64,000 nucleotides of DNA from Pseudomonadota bacterium (GCA_041395565.1 JAWLAI010000002.1:589702-653701), one strand, 5' to 3'. Positions 8,417 through 17,198 are shown, numbered from the stretch's first letter. The notes: generated from the letters alone by a model not told the origin. Translations and numbers: made by a program.

Positions 8417-9190
8417 TCAGCCGTAGCGACCCTCGATGTAATCCGCGGTCTCGCTGTGGCGCGGGGTCACGAACAGCTCCTCCGTCGCGGTATGCTCGAT
8501 CACCTTGCCCAGCAGCATGAAGATGCACTCCTCGCTCGCGCGCCGCGCCTGCGCCATGTTGTGAGTGACGATGAGGATGGTGTACTCGCCGCGCAGTTCC
8601 CAGATCAGCTCTTCCACGGCCTCGGTACCCTTGGGATCGAGCGCCGAACACGGCTCGTCCATCAGCAGCACGGCAGGCTTGACCGGCAGCAGGCGTGCGA
8701 TACACAGCTTCTGCTGCTGTTCGAGTGACAGCCCGGTCGCCTTCTCATCCAGCCGGTCCTTGACCTGGTCCCACAGCAGCACCTGGCGCAGTGCCGCCTC
8801 CACGATCGCGTCGCGCTCGCGGCGCGAGCTCCGGTCCCGGCCGGCATGCAGGGCATGGCCGAACAACACGTTGTCGCGGATCGAGATGGGCAGCGGATTA
8901 GGGCGCTGGAAAACCATGCCCACCTGCTTGCGCACCTGCACCAACTCGACATCGGACGCATATACATTCTGACCCAGCACCTCGATCGCGCCCTCGATGC
9001 GGGCGTAACCGAGCCGCTCGTTGATGCGGTTGACACTGCGCAGCAGCGTGGACTTGCCGCAACCGGACGGCCCGATCAGCGAGGTGATATGGCCGCCGCG
9101 AATCGCGAGATCCACGTCGAACAGGGCCTGGAAGGTACCGTACCAGAGGTTGAGCCCGCGCGTGCGGATCGCGTACGTTGCTGCCTCCAT
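8417..9190 (-). CDS. pstB: Phosphate ABC transporter ATPase PstB, degenerate signature motif
   Basis: This 257-residue ATPase drives high-affinity phosphate import with PstSCA. Walker A is GPSGCGKST (40-48), the Q-loop Gln is at about 95 (VFQRPNPLP), Walker B is LLMDEP (Glu about 179) and the switch His about 210 lies in VTHNM. All are intact. The ABC signature, normally LSGGQ, reads LSLEQ (154-158). The start ATG at 9190 shares one base with the stop of the upstream pstB copy (TGATG), which decides it over an upstream in-frame ATG. It is the last gene of the pst operon. The neighbouring copy has the opposite pattern of intact and degenerate motifs, so the pair probably forms an asymmetric heterodimer. 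Confidence 0.92.
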   Translation of the reverse strand: MEAATYAIRTRGLNLWYGTFQALFDVDLAIRGGHITSLIGPSGCGKSTLLRSVNRINERLGYARIEGAIEVLGQNVYASDVELVQVRKQVGMVFQRPNPLPISIRDNVLFGHALHAGRDRSSRRERDAIVEAALRQVLLWDQVKDRLDEKATGLSLEQQQKLCIARLLPVKPAVLLMDEPCSALDPKGTEAVEELIWELRGEYTILIVTHNMAQARRASEECIFMLLGKVIEHTATEELFVTPRHSETADYIEGRYG

Positions 9191-10002
9191 CAGCCGAACC
9201 TGCCTTCCACGTAGTCGCGGGTGCGCGGATCCCGCACCTGGCCGGTGAACAGATCCTCCGTGACGCCGATTTCGACACATTCCCCGTCCAGGAAGAAGGC
9301 GGTACGGTCGGCCAGGCGCCGTGCCTGCTGCACCAGGTTGGTGACCAGCAGGATGGTCATCTCCTGCTTCAGCTCCTTGAGCACGTCCTCGATGCGCATG
9401 GTCGTGACCGGGTCGACCGCGATCGAGAATTCATCCAGCATCAGCAGTTCGGGATCCTGGGACAGTGCCCGTGCGATGGTCAGGCGCTGCTGCTGACCGC
9501 CGGACAAGAGGCTCCCCAGGGAACCGAGCCGGTCCTTGACCTCGTCCCAGAGTGCGGCCCGCTGCAGGCAGCGCTCGACGATCATGTCGAGCTCGCCCTT
9601 GCGGCGAATGCCGGCCAGGCGCGGCGCGAAGGCGACATTCTCGTACACCGTGAGCGGCAGACCGACCGGCAGCGGAAACACGACCCCGATGCGCGAACGC
9701 AGGGCGTAGATGTTGCGCACCCGGTTGACCGGACGGCCGTCGAAACGGATCGTACCGTCCACCTGCATGCCGCGCTCGAACTGGTCCATGCGATTGATCG
9801 CTTTCAGGAACGAGGTCTTGCCCGCATTGGCCGGACCGATGATGCCGAAGATCTCGTTGCGCCGGACCTCGAGGTTCACGGCGCGCAGCGCGAGCTGCGC
9901 GCCGTAGCGGATCGACAGGCCGGCCACCTCGAGCATGCCGGTACCATCGCCGCCGGCCGCCGCGCTGCCGCGATCCGCTGCCGCCATCGGGGTGGTCACC
10001 AT
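9190..10002 (-). CDS. pstB: Second PstB-type ATPase, degenerate Q-loop and H-loop
   Basis: A second PstB paralogue of 270 residues has an extra N-terminal stretch of about 23 residues. Walker A is GPANAGKT (56-63) and the ABC signature LSGGQ is canonical (166-170). Walker B ends LMLDEF (Glu about 191). Two residues that normally contact ATP and water are changed. The Q-loop Gln is Pro (about 110, VVFPLP) and the switch His is Asn (about 222, LLVTNLV). The start at 10002 overlaps the pstA stop by seven bases. Alternative starts lie slightly downstream, but the ABC core is unaffected. It probably pairs with the PstB encoded immediately downstream. It could also act in another complex, but the gene order argues for the Pst transporter. 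Confidence 0.9.
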   Translation of the reverse strand: MVTTPMAAADRGSAAAGGDGTGMLEVAGLSIRYGAQLALRAVNLEVRRNEIFGIIGPANAGKTSFLKAINRMDQFERGMQVDGTIRFDGRPVNRVRNIYALRSRIGVVFPLPVGLPLTVYENVAFAPRLAGIRRKGELDMIVERCLQRAALWDEVKDRLGSLGSLLSGGQQQRLTIARALSQDPELLMLDEFSIAVDPVTTMRIEDVLKELKQEMTILLVTNLVQQARRLADRTAFFLDGECVEIGVTEDLFTGQVRDPRTRDYVEGRFG

Positions 10003-10865
10003 TTCTTGCGCCCGCGCAGGTACATGCGAAACCCTATGGACAGGCTGTTCATCAGCAGCACCAGCGAGATCAACACCAGCGCCACACCGTAGGGCAGGTC
10101 CTCCGGCACGCCCGGTACCTGGGTCGCCACCACGAACAGGTGCAGCGACAGCGCCATGGTCTGGTCGAAGATGCCCTGGGGCAGGAACGGGGTGAAAAAC
10201 ACGGCGCCGGTGAACATGATCGGCGCGGTCTCGCCCGTGGTGCGCGACACCTCGAGAATGACACCGGTGAGAATGCCGCTGACGGCATTCGGCAGCACGA
10301 TGCGGCGGATGGTCTGCCAGCGGGTCGCGCCCATGTTCCAGCATGCCTCACGGAACGCCATCGGCACCGCGCGCAGCGATTCGCGCGTCGACACGATGAC
10401 GACCGGCAGGGTCATGATCGCCAGGGTCAGGCTGGCGGACAGGATGCTGGTGCCGAAGCCGAAGAAGATGACGAAGGCCCCGACGCCGAACAGCGCATGC
10501 ACGATGGACGGCACCCCGGCCAGGTTGATGATGGCCAGGTTGATGACGCGCGTGAACCAGTTGTCCGAGGCATACTCATTGAGGTAGATCGCCGCGGCCA
10601 CGCCGATCGGTACGGACACCAGCAGCGCCACCGTGACCAGCCAGATGGTACCGAGGAGTGCGGGAAAGATGCCGCCGGCGGTCATGCCGTCGGTCGGCGA
10701 GGTGAACAGGAAATCGATCGACAGCACGGAACCGCCCTTGTAGATGAGCGTCGCCAGGATGATCAGCACGGGCAGGATGAGCAGACCGGTCATGAGCATG
10801 AACAGGATGCGGTACAGACCCTGGATGCGCCGGTTGCGGACATTGAGTTCGGTTTCGGTGAACAT
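9996..10865 (-). CDS. pstA: Phosphate ABC transporter permease PstA
   Basis: PstA is one of the two inner-membrane channel subunits of the Pst importer. The 289-residue protein has about six membrane segments; the first lies near residues 20-42. The binding-protein-dependent permease (EAA) loop is in the C-terminal half (FREACWNMGATRWQTIRRIV), where the ATPases dock. The segment SRTTGETAPI is conserved among PstA proteins. The start ATG lies five bases after the pstC stop, and the 3' end overlaps the next pstB. Length and topology are normal. Confidence 0.95.
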   Translation of the reverse strand: MFTETELNVRNRRIQGLYRILFMLMTGLLILPVLIILATLIYKGGSVLSIDFLFTSPTDGMTAGGIFPALLGTIWLVTVALLVSVPIGVAAAIYLNEYASDNWFTRVINLAIINLAGVPSIVHALFGVGAFVIFFGFGTSILSASLTLAIMTLPVVIVSTRESLRAVPMAFREACWNMGATRWQTIRRIVLPNAVSGILTGVILEVSRTTGETAPIMFTGAVFFTPFLPQGIFDQTMALSLHLFVVATQVPGVPEDLPYGVALVLISLVLLMNSLSIGFRMYLRGRKKW

Positions 10866-10870
10866 GGGAA

Positions 10871-11785
10871 TCAGCCCTTGCGGATGCCGCGCACGACCAG
10901 GTCGGCCGTCAGGTTGATGACGAATGTGACCAGGAACAGCAGGATGCCGATGGTGAACAGCGCCTGGTAGTGCTCCGAGCCAACCGCCGTCTCGCCGAGT
11001 TCAGCGGCAATCGTCGCCGTCAGGGCGCGCACCGAGTCGAACACGCTGGTCGGCAGATTGACCGAATGGCCCGTGGCCATCAGCACCGCCATGGTTTCGC
11101 CGAAGCCGCGGCCGATACCGAGCAGCACGGCACCCAGCAGCCCGTTCTTCGCTGCCGGCAGCACGACCTTGTAGATCACCTGCCAGCGCGTCGCGCCCAT
11201 CGCCTCGGCTGCCTCGCGGTAGCGGTCGGGTACCGCCTTGAGGGCGTCCTCGGCGATCGAGGTCATGATCGGGGCCACCATCAGGCCCAGGATCAGACCG
11301 GCGTTGAGCACGTTCAGTCCGACCGGCACGTCGAACAGCCGGATGATCAGCGGATTCATGATGGTGAGTCCGATGAATCCCCATACCACGGAGGGAATGG
11401 CGGCCAGTAATTCGACCAGCACCTTGAGGAATTCGCGGGTCTTGCCGGTCGCGAACTCGCCGATGTAGATCGCCGCACCCAGCGAAAACGGAATGGCCAC
11501 CAGCAACGCCAGCCCGGTCACGCTGGCGGTGCCCGCCAGCAGCGCCAGGATACCGTACTCCGGGGCGTCCTCGTCGCTGGGCTCCCAGTACTGGGACAGG
11601 AAGAATTCCTTCGGATCCATGGTGTCGAGGATGAACCCGAGCCCTTCCTTGGTAATGAAGATAAAGATCCCGATGATGAAAACGATGGCGGAAATACCGC
11701 TGATGAATACCAGCAGCTGGACGCAGCGGTCGATATACCAGTCGAGGTTGCGGCGGTCCAGATTGCTCGAGCTGCGCGCTGCCAT
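10871..11785 (-). CDS. pstC: Phosphate ABC transporter permease PstC
   Basis: PstC is the partner channel subunit of PstA. The 304-residue protein has a first membrane segment near residues 25-47 and about six in all. The EAA loop REAAEAMGATRWQVIYKVVL and the family segment GRGFGETMAVLMATGHS are visible. It lies 15 bases after the phoU-type gene and five bases before pstA in one transcription unit. Nothing in it looks unusual. Confidence 0.95.
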   Translation of the reverse strand: MAARSSSNLDRRNLDWYIDRCVQLLVFISGISAIVFIIGIFIFITKEGLGFILDTMDPKEFFLSQYWEPSDEDAPEYGILALLAGTASVTGLALLVAIPFSLGAAIYIGEFATGKTREFLKVLVELLAAIPSVVWGFIGLTIMNPLIIRLFDVPVGLNVLNAGLILGLMVAPIMTSIAEDALKAVPDRYREAAEAMGATRWQVIYKVVLPAAKNGLLGAVLLGIGRGFGETMAVLMATGHSVNLPTSVFDSVRALTATIAAELGETAVGSEHYQALFTIGILLFLVTFVINLTADLVVRGIRKG

Positions 11786-11800
11786 TGGTATGGGTAACGC

Positions 11801-12877
11801 TCAGGGCGCGTTCGGTCCGCGCAGGGTTTCCATCAGGTCGCGCACCCGGCTCGCGATGTCGCGGTACACGGTTTCCCAGGCTTCCGGCCGATCACCCTCC
11901 TCCGGCACGGCGCCCACCTGCCATTCGACCGCCGTGGTATGGAACGGCAATTGCTGAAAGTAGTGCCGGACCGGCCCCTGCAGGCTCACGATCACGTGCT
12001 TGTCGACCAGTTCCTGCGGCGTCAGGTCGAGCGGTGCCGGACCGGTGTCGCTCAGGTCGAAGCCGTGCTGCTCGAGGAAGCGGACCATCTGCGGGTTGAG
12101 CCCGGCTGCGGGATTTCTGCCGCAGCTGCTGTAACTGCCGCTGCCCGGATGCGTCTTGCGCGCCACGAGCTCCGCCATCTTGGCAAGCGCGCTGTTGTCC
12201 TCGTCGACGAACAGGATGTGGTAGACCTTGGGCGCCTTGATCTCGCCGGTGACCGCAAACACGGTCTCCTCGCACAGGTTCTTCGCCTGGTCGGCCACCC
12301 GCTTGAGGTGCGTGAGCACCACGAATACCACGAGCAGCTCCTTGACACTCTCGCGGTCGGGGTTCGAGGTCAGCGCGGAGTAGACGGACTCCAGGTCGTA
12401 TTCCATTTCCTGTTCCAGCACCATGGTCGCCCGTGCCATTTCCGCGTTCAGCGACGTGAAGGCCTCGATCGCCTGATCGAGCATGGTGCACGCCTCGTTC
12501 GCGATGCGATCCAGCTCGCGCCCCATTTCCCCGCCGGGCGGCGCGGTGAGCTGGCTGGAGGCGCGCGCGATGGTCACCGCGTAGTCGCCGATGCGTTCCA
12601 GCGCGATGTTGGCGCGAATCGCCGCCGACAGCAGCCGCAGATGACTGCCGCTCGGCAGGTGCACGGCGATGAAGGCATGGCAGCGGCGATCGATCTCGCG
12701 CATGGCCCGGTTGATGGAATGATCCGCGAGGATGGTCGCGGCGGCGAGCGCGCTGTCACCGGCCTGGAAGGCTCGCACCGCGTTCCTGATCGCGGTCATG
12801 ACCTGCCCTGCCATGTCCGCTATGCCGCTGCGGATCTGCTGGAGGTCGTGCTCCAGCCGTTGTTCGTAATGGCTCAT
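11801..12877 (-). CDS. phoU: PhoU fused to a catalytically degenerate low-molecular-weight phosphatase-like domain
   Basis: Residues 1-210 are a PhoU helical domain with both metal-binding repeats, ERIGDYA (94-100) and KRVADQAKN (192-200). PhoU links the Pst transporter to the PhoR kinase. Residues about 217-340 align with low-molecular-weight protein tyrosine phosphatase/ArsC proteins: strand YHILFV, then a P-loop position, then MAE, then a later segment like the family's acid loop. The catalytic P-loop normally reads C-x-G-N-S-C-R-S; here it is DEDNSALA. The nucleophilic Cys is Asp and the Arg is Leu, so phosphatase activity is unlikely. PhoU alone is about 230 residues; this protein has 358. 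It sits between pstS and pstC. A role as a phosphate- or phosphoprotein-sensing domain is inference. Confidence 0.85.
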   Translation of the reverse strand: MSHYEQRLEHDLQQIRSGIADMAGQVMTAIRNAVRAFQAGDSALAAATILADHSINRAMREIDRRCHAFIAVHLPSGSHLRLLSAAIRANIALERIGDYAVTIARASSQLTAPPGGEMGRELDRIANEACTMLDQAIEAFTSLNAEMARATMVLEQEMEYDLESVYSALTSNPDRESVKELLVVFVVLTHLKRVADQAKNLCEETVFAVTGEIKAPKVYHILFVDEDNSALAKMAELVARKTHPGSGSYSSCGRNPAAGLNPQMVRFLEQHGFDLSDTGPAPLDLTPQELVDKHVIVSLQGPVRHYFQQLPFHTTAVEWQVGAVPEEGDRPEAWETVYRDIASRVRDLMETLRGPNAP

Positions 12878-12891
12878 TGTGCTGACCCCGT

Positions 12892-12962
12892 CCGGTTATC
12901 CAATCTGCCCCGCCGCGGCGAGGAGGCACCCGCACCACGCCTGCGGACAGCTGGATAACCGG
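12892..12962. other. Intercistronic inverted repeat between pstS and phoU
   Basis: CCGGTTATCCA (12892-12902) and TGGATAACCGG (12952-12962) form a perfect 11-base stem around a 49-base GC-rich loop. It lies in the 110-base gap between pstS and phoU. Such hairpins often limit readthrough or protect the upstream message, giving more PstS than the membrane subunits; that role is inferred. Confidence 0.5.
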
Positions 12963-12987
12963 CCACCGGCATGACCAGGGCGAAGGC

Positions 12988-13860
12988 CTACTCGCAACTG
13001 ACCTTGCGTACCGGGGCGTAGCCCTTGTTGCTGATGATGCACTGGCCCTCGTCGCTGAGTACCCAGTCGAGGTAGGCCTTGACCTCGCCTTTCGGCGTGC
13101 CGCTGGTATACATCATCAGCGGCCGGGCGATGGGATAGCTGTTGTCACTGGCCGACTGCACGCTTGGCATCACGCAGGCATCGGCCGTGGTCTTGATACA
13201 GACCATATTGACGTGATCGGTGGCATAGGCCAGGCCGCTGTAACCGATGGCGCAGGGGGTCTTCTCCACCAGATCGACGACGTCCTTCGATCCGTGCATG
13301 TCCAGGGTACCCTGGCGATACTTGCCCTTGTCGCCCAGCACGGCCTCCTTGAAATAGGCGTAGGTGCCGGAATTGTTCTGCCGGCTGACCACGATGATCT
13401 CCTGCCCCTTGCAGCCCGGCACCTCGATGCCGAGGTCGGTCCATTTCGTGGCCTTGCCGCCGCGACCGAAGACCTCGCTCAGCTGCTCGATGGACAGCTC
13501 GTGCACCGGATTATCCTTGTTGATGAACACGGCCAGTGCGTCGTAACCGACGACATATTCCACCGGTTCATGGCCCTGCGCCTCGGCCTGCTTGATCTCC
13601 TTGTCCTTCATCTTGCGGCTGGCGTTAGCGATATCCACCGTGCCATTGATCAGCGCGGCGATACCCGTGCCGGACCCTCCGCCGGAGACCGCGACGGCCA
13701 CCTCCGGATTGACCTTCTGGTAGGCTTCCGCCCAGGCCTGGGCAACATTGACCAGTGTGTCGGAACCCTTGTTCTGGATTTCGGTGCGCGCGACGACACC
13801 TGCTGAAAGCACGGCGATGCCGGCTGCGAGCAGTGCGGCATGAAGATGGTTCGGTTTCAT
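12988..13860 (-). CDS. pstS: Periplasmic phosphate-binding protein PstS
   Basis: PstS captures phosphate in the periplasm for the Pst importer. The 290-residue precursor starts with a signal peptide (MKPNHLHAALLAAGIAVLSAG..., cleavage probably near residues 24-25). Phosphate-contact segments are visible: NKGSDTL, SGGGSGTG, ANASRKM and SRQNNSGTY. The Shine-Dalgarno GGGGGAG lies six bases before the ATG. It is the first gene of the operon. Upstream are Pho-box repeats and a good minus-strand -10 (TACAAT). Two Cys pairs near the C-terminus may form disulfides. Confidence 0.95.
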   Translation of the reverse strand: MKPNHLHAALLAAGIAVLSAGVVARTEIQNKGSDTLVNVAQAWAEAYQKVNPEVAVAVSGGGSGTGIAALINGTVDIANASRKMKDKEIKQAEAQGHEPVEYVVGYDALAVFINKDNPVHELSIEQLSEVFGRGGKATKWTDLGIEVPGCKGQEIIVVSRQNNSGTYAYFKEAVLGDKGKYRQGTLDMHGSKDVVDLVEKTPCAIGYSGLAYATDHVNMVCIKTTADACVMPSVQSASDNSYPIARPLMMYTSGTPKGEVKAYLDWVLSDEGQCIISNKGYAPVRKVSCE

Positions 13861-13941
13861 TGATACTCCCCCTGGTTATTTCTGCTTGGGACACCACTAC
13901 CGGCTTTGATTTTTTCATCAAAACAGTCGGTTGTATGGGAT

Positions 13942-13998
13942 ATTGTAGCCCGGACGCAGGCAATCTTGTAACAATACTGTAACATTCCTGTCATGATA
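13942..13998. promoter_or_regulatory. Shared PhoB box between pstS and the CorC/HlyC-type gene
   Basis: On the plus strand the units TTGTAACAATA (13966-13976), CTGTAACATTC (13977-13987) and CTGTCATGATA (13988-13998) repeat every 11 bases. Because TGTAACA is nearly symmetric, the minus strand also shows TGTTACA units. There the hexamer TACAAT (13947-13942) is a good -10 for pstS, 17 bases from the edge of the repeats. By heptamer consensus the box is oriented toward 14090. Control of both genes is inferred. Confidence 0.65.
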
Positions 13999-14089
13999 TG
14001 TATCAATTGACATGATTTTTTTGACTGCCCATGGCCGCAATCACGGGTCATGAGCGATCCGGGTCTGCACGACTACGCCTGAACTGCGC

Positions 14090-15349
14090 ATGATAGAACT
14101 GGCCGCCCTGCTGTTGTTGCTGATCCTTTCCGGAGTTTTCTCCGGCTCGGAAACGGCGCTGGTTTCCCTTTCCATTGGTCGCGTGGAGGGACTCGTCCGC
14201 GAGGGGCGACACGGCGCGGAAGCGTTGTACCGGCTCAAGCAGGATCCCTCGCGCATGCTGACCACGATCCTGATCGGCAACAACCTGGTGAACATCGCGG
14301 CGTCGGTACTCGCAACCGTGGTGGCCACGCGCTGGCTTGGCGCGGCAGGCCCCGGTGTCGCCGTCGGGGTGCTTACCATACTGGTGCTCGTGTTCGGCGA
14401 AATCACGCCGAAGAGCCTGGCCACACGCTACTCGGAACGCATCTCACTGTTCATCGCACCCGTCTTGCTCGGATTCATGCACCTGATCTATCCGGTGGTG
14501 TGGATCTTCGGTCGCTTCACGAGTTGGATCCATCAGCTCAGCAGCCATACCGGCGATCCCACCGTAACCGAGTCGGAATTCATCAGCATGCTGGAGCACG
14601 GCGAACAGGAAGGCACCATCGAGCCCAGCGAGCGCGAACTGATCGAGCGCGTATTCGCGTTCAACGATCTGAAGGTGCGCGACGTAATGACCCCGCACAC
14701 GGCGATCTTCGCGCTCGAGGCGGGCCAGACGGTACGCGAGGGACTGCCTGCCATCCTGCAGGCGCAGTATTCCCGCATCCCGCTCTACGAACAGCACCGC
14801 GACCGGCTCTACAAGGTGCTGCACCTGCGCGACCTGCTCGAGGCACTGGCCGCTAACCGGCTGGACATCCCGCTGCGGGAACTCGCCCGCGATCCGCTAT
14901 TCGTACCCCAGTACCAGCCGATCGACGAACTTTTCGCGGAATTCCAGCGCAGCAAGCGCATGTTCGCCATCGTCGTGGACGAATACGGCGTGGTCAGGGG
15001 ACTGGTCACCCAGGAGGACCTGCTGGAAGAACTGGTCGGCGAGATCTACGACGAGAGCGACGTGACGGAACCGGAGGTCACCGGGATCTCCGCGGACGAG
15101 CTGGTGGTCGCAGGCACCACGGAACTGCGCGTGGTCGAGGAGTATTTCGGTCTCGACCTGCCGGGCAAACCGACCGACACGGTCAACCTCTGGATCCTCA
15201 CGCACACCGAGTGCATCCCGCGCAAGGACGAGCAGTTCGACATCGACGGCCTGGACGTGAGAATCCGCGCCGCCACGCCGCGCCGCATCGAGCAGGTCAG
15301 GATCAGGCGCAGCGCCGAAACCAGTGCAGAGGCGGCGGCGCCGGCGTGA
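14090..15349 (+). CDS. CorC/HlyC-family membrane protein with DUF21 and CBS domains
   Basis: The 419-residue protein has a DUF21 (CNNM) membrane domain in residues 1-170, opening with LLLLILSGVFSGSETALVSL and having about four membrane segments. Paired CBS domains follow (about 190-320; VRDVMTPHTAIFAL, FAIVVDEYGVVRGLVT). A C-terminal CorC_HlyC domain ends it (about 335-410). Relatives are implicated in Mg/Co export or ion homeostasis. The name hemolysin is historical. It diverges from pstS and shares the Pho-box region, so co-regulation with phosphate uptake is possible. Its stop is only three bases from the converging Na/Pi symporter stop. Confidence 0.88.
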   Translation: MIELAALLLLLILSGVFSGSETALVSLSIGRVEGLVREGRHGAEALYRLKQDPSRMLTTILIGNNLVNIAASVLATVVATRWLGAAGPGVAVGVLTILVLVFGEITPKSLATRYSERISLFIAPVLLGFMHLIYPVVWIFGRFTSWIHQLSSHTGDPTVTESEFISMLEHGEQEGTIEPSERELIERVFAFNDLKVRDVMTPHTAIFALEAGQTVREGLPAILQAQYSRIPLYEQHRDRLYKVLHLRDLLEALAANRLDIPLRELARDPLFVPQYQPIDELFAEFQRSKRMFAIVVDEYGVVRGLVTQEDLLEELVGEIYDESDVTEPEVTGISADELVVAGTTELRVVEEYFGLDLPGKPTDTVNLWILTHTECIPRKDEQFDIDGLDVRIRAATPRRIEQVRIRRSAETSAEAAAPA

Positions 15350-15352
15350 GTG

Positions 15353-17179
15353 TCAGGCCGCCGCCCCGGCCGCCTCCGCGTGCTCCTCGAGTTCCCGGTC
15401 GACATTCTTCGCCATGCGCTTGGCAAAGTAGTAGGTGCGCTTCAGCTTCTCGATGATATCCATTTCGATGGTGTAGGACGCCAGCCGGTTCGGCTCCTCG
15501 GCCACCAGGCGCTTGAGCTGGTGCATGGCCGCGGAATGGGCGAGCGCCCCGATCGGCTCCTTCATGGCGATGACCTCGCGCGCCTTGGCCGGATCGTTCT
15601 CGACCACGCTGCGGATGGCCAGCTCCGCCGCCGCCGCGACGGCGTGGTGCACCTCTGTCAGCACCTGGCGGGTCGAGGGGCTGATCGACACCCCCTCGCT
15701 GATGCGCTGGTTACCCAGGTGTACCAGGTCGGTCTCGATCACATCGCCGATGTTTTCCAGGTCGTTGACCGCCGCCATCAGACCGACGAAATCATGGGTC
15801 TGATCCTCGGTCAACGGCTTGCGGCTGATCTGCCCGAGATAGGTGACCACATGACCGTGCAGCTGGTCGACGCTGTCGTCGATCCGCGCGATCTCGCGCA
15901 GCGCGGCGCGGTCACCACCGAGAATGGCCGGCAGGATGCGCTCCAGCATCTCGCGCACCCGGTCGCCGATATGACCGATCTCGAGACGCACGCGATCGAG
16001 CGCCAGCGAGGGTGTCTCGAACAGCGAATCGTCGAGGTAGCGCGGCCGCGCCAGTGCCTCTTCCTCGAGTGGGCGGTCCGGTACCAGCCATTCGACCAGC
16101 CGTGCCAGCTGGCCGGTGAAGCCGATGAACAGCAGGGTGTTCGCGATATTGAAGATGGTGTGTGCATTGGCGATCTGGCGCGGCGTGTCGGCGGCCAGGC
16201 GCTCGGTCCCGCTGAGCTGTGCATGCGCCGGCGAGATCGCGCTCACCAGTTCGGCCAGGTAGCCGATCAGCCCTACCCACACCGCCACGCCGAACACATT
16301 GAACAGCACGTGGACCATGGCGGCACGCACCGCCTCGCGGGGCTTGCCGATCGAGGCGAGCAGCGCCGTGACGCAGGTGCCGATATTGGCGCCGAAGGCC
16401 AGCGCGATACCGGCCGGGAGCGTGATGAAGCCCTGACTCGCCATCACGATAACGATGCCCGTGGTGGCCGAGGATGACTGCACCAGGGCGGTGAACAGCG
16501 CCGCGACCAGGATGCCGATCAACGGGTTCTCCATGTGCGTCATCAGGTCGAGGAACGGCTGGTAGGTGCGCAGCGGGTACATGGCATCGCTCATGACGCT
16601 CATGCCGAAGAAGATCAGGCCCAGCCCCATGACCATGCCGCCATAGTGTTTCAGCTTCTCGTTCGCGGTGAAGAACAGCATGGCGAAACCGACCGCGATC
16701 ATCAGCAGCGCAGCCTTGGTGACCTTGAACGCGACGATCTGGGCGGTGATGGTGGTGCCGATATTGGCACCCATGATGACACCGATGGACTGTGCCATCG
16801 ACATGAGTCCGGCCGAGATGAAGCCGACCACCAGCACGGTAGTGACCGATGACGACTGGATGATCGCGGTGACGAAGGCGCCGGTCAGCGCACCCATGAA
16901 GCGATTGGTGGTCAGCTTGGCCAGCACGATCTTCATGCGCTCGCCGGCCACGGCCTTGAGGGCGTCGGCCATCTGTTCCATGCCGAACAGGAACAGCGCC
17001 AGCCCCCCGAGCAGGTTCATGGCCATGGTGCCCCAGCCGGGCGTCGCGGCCTCGGCTACATCTCCCGCCAGGGACACGGGCGCGAACAGCAGGCAGGCGA
17101 GCGCTAACAACGGCAGCGCGGCCAGCGGGTACCAGGACTGGAGCTGGATACTCTTGTTATGACGTGCTGCTGACCGCAT
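15353..17179 (-). CDS. Na+/phosphate cotransporter family protein with C-terminal PhoU-like domain
   Basis: The protein is about 608 residues. An N-terminal hydrophobic segment is followed by two inverted Na_Pi_cotrans repeats. Each carries the family motif QSSS (QSSSVTTVLVVGF and QSSSATTGIVIVM). A C-terminal PhoU-like helical domain follows (about 390-590). Members import phosphate with sodium at low affinity or export it under PhoU control. I chose the ATG at 17179, which follows a GGGGGGCGAG ribosome-binding site and lies 19 bases downstream of the usp stop. A longer in-frame start would overlap usp. With usp it forms an operon behind a Pho box, which gives the locus a second phosphate transporter. 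Confidence 0.88.
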   Translation of the reverse strand: MRSAARHNKSIQLQSWYPLAALPLLALACLLFAPVSLAGDVAEAATPGWGTMAMNLLGGLALFLFGMEQMADALKAVAGERMKIVLAKLTTNRFMGALTGAFVTAIIQSSSVTTVLVVGFISAGLMSMAQSIGVIMGANIGTTITAQIVAFKVTKAALLMIAVGFAMLFFTANEKLKHYGGMVMGLGLIFFGMSVMSDAMYPLRTYQPFLDLMTHMENPLIGILVAALFTALVQSSSATTGIVIVMASQGFITLPAGIALAFGANIGTCVTALLASIGKPREAVRAAMVHVLFNVFGVAVWVGLIGYLAELVSAISPAHAQLSGTERLAADTPRQIANAHTIFNIANTLLFIGFTGQLARLVEWLVPDRPLEEEALARPRYLDDSLFETPSLALDRVRLEIGHIGDRVREMLERILPAILGGDRAALREIARIDDSVDQLHGHVVTYLGQISRKPLTEDQTHDFVGLMAAVNDLENIGDVIETDLVHLGNQRISEGVSISPSTRQVLTEVHHAVAAAAELAIRSVVENDPAKAREVIAMKEPIGALAHSAAMHQLKRLVAEEPNRLASYTIEMDIIEKLKRTYYFAKRMAKNVDRELEEHAEAAGAAA

Positions 17180-17198
17180 CGCTCGCCCCCCCGCCCCG

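Noticed and set aside
8394..8417. Terminator between usp and pstB (ACCGGC...GCCGGT)
   Set aside because: The stem is only six bases and there is no T-run on either side.
10140..10970. Plus-strand frame rich in Asp, His and Gln opposite pstA
   Set aside because: Its composition is what results from reading hydrophobic codons in reverse; pstA is certain.
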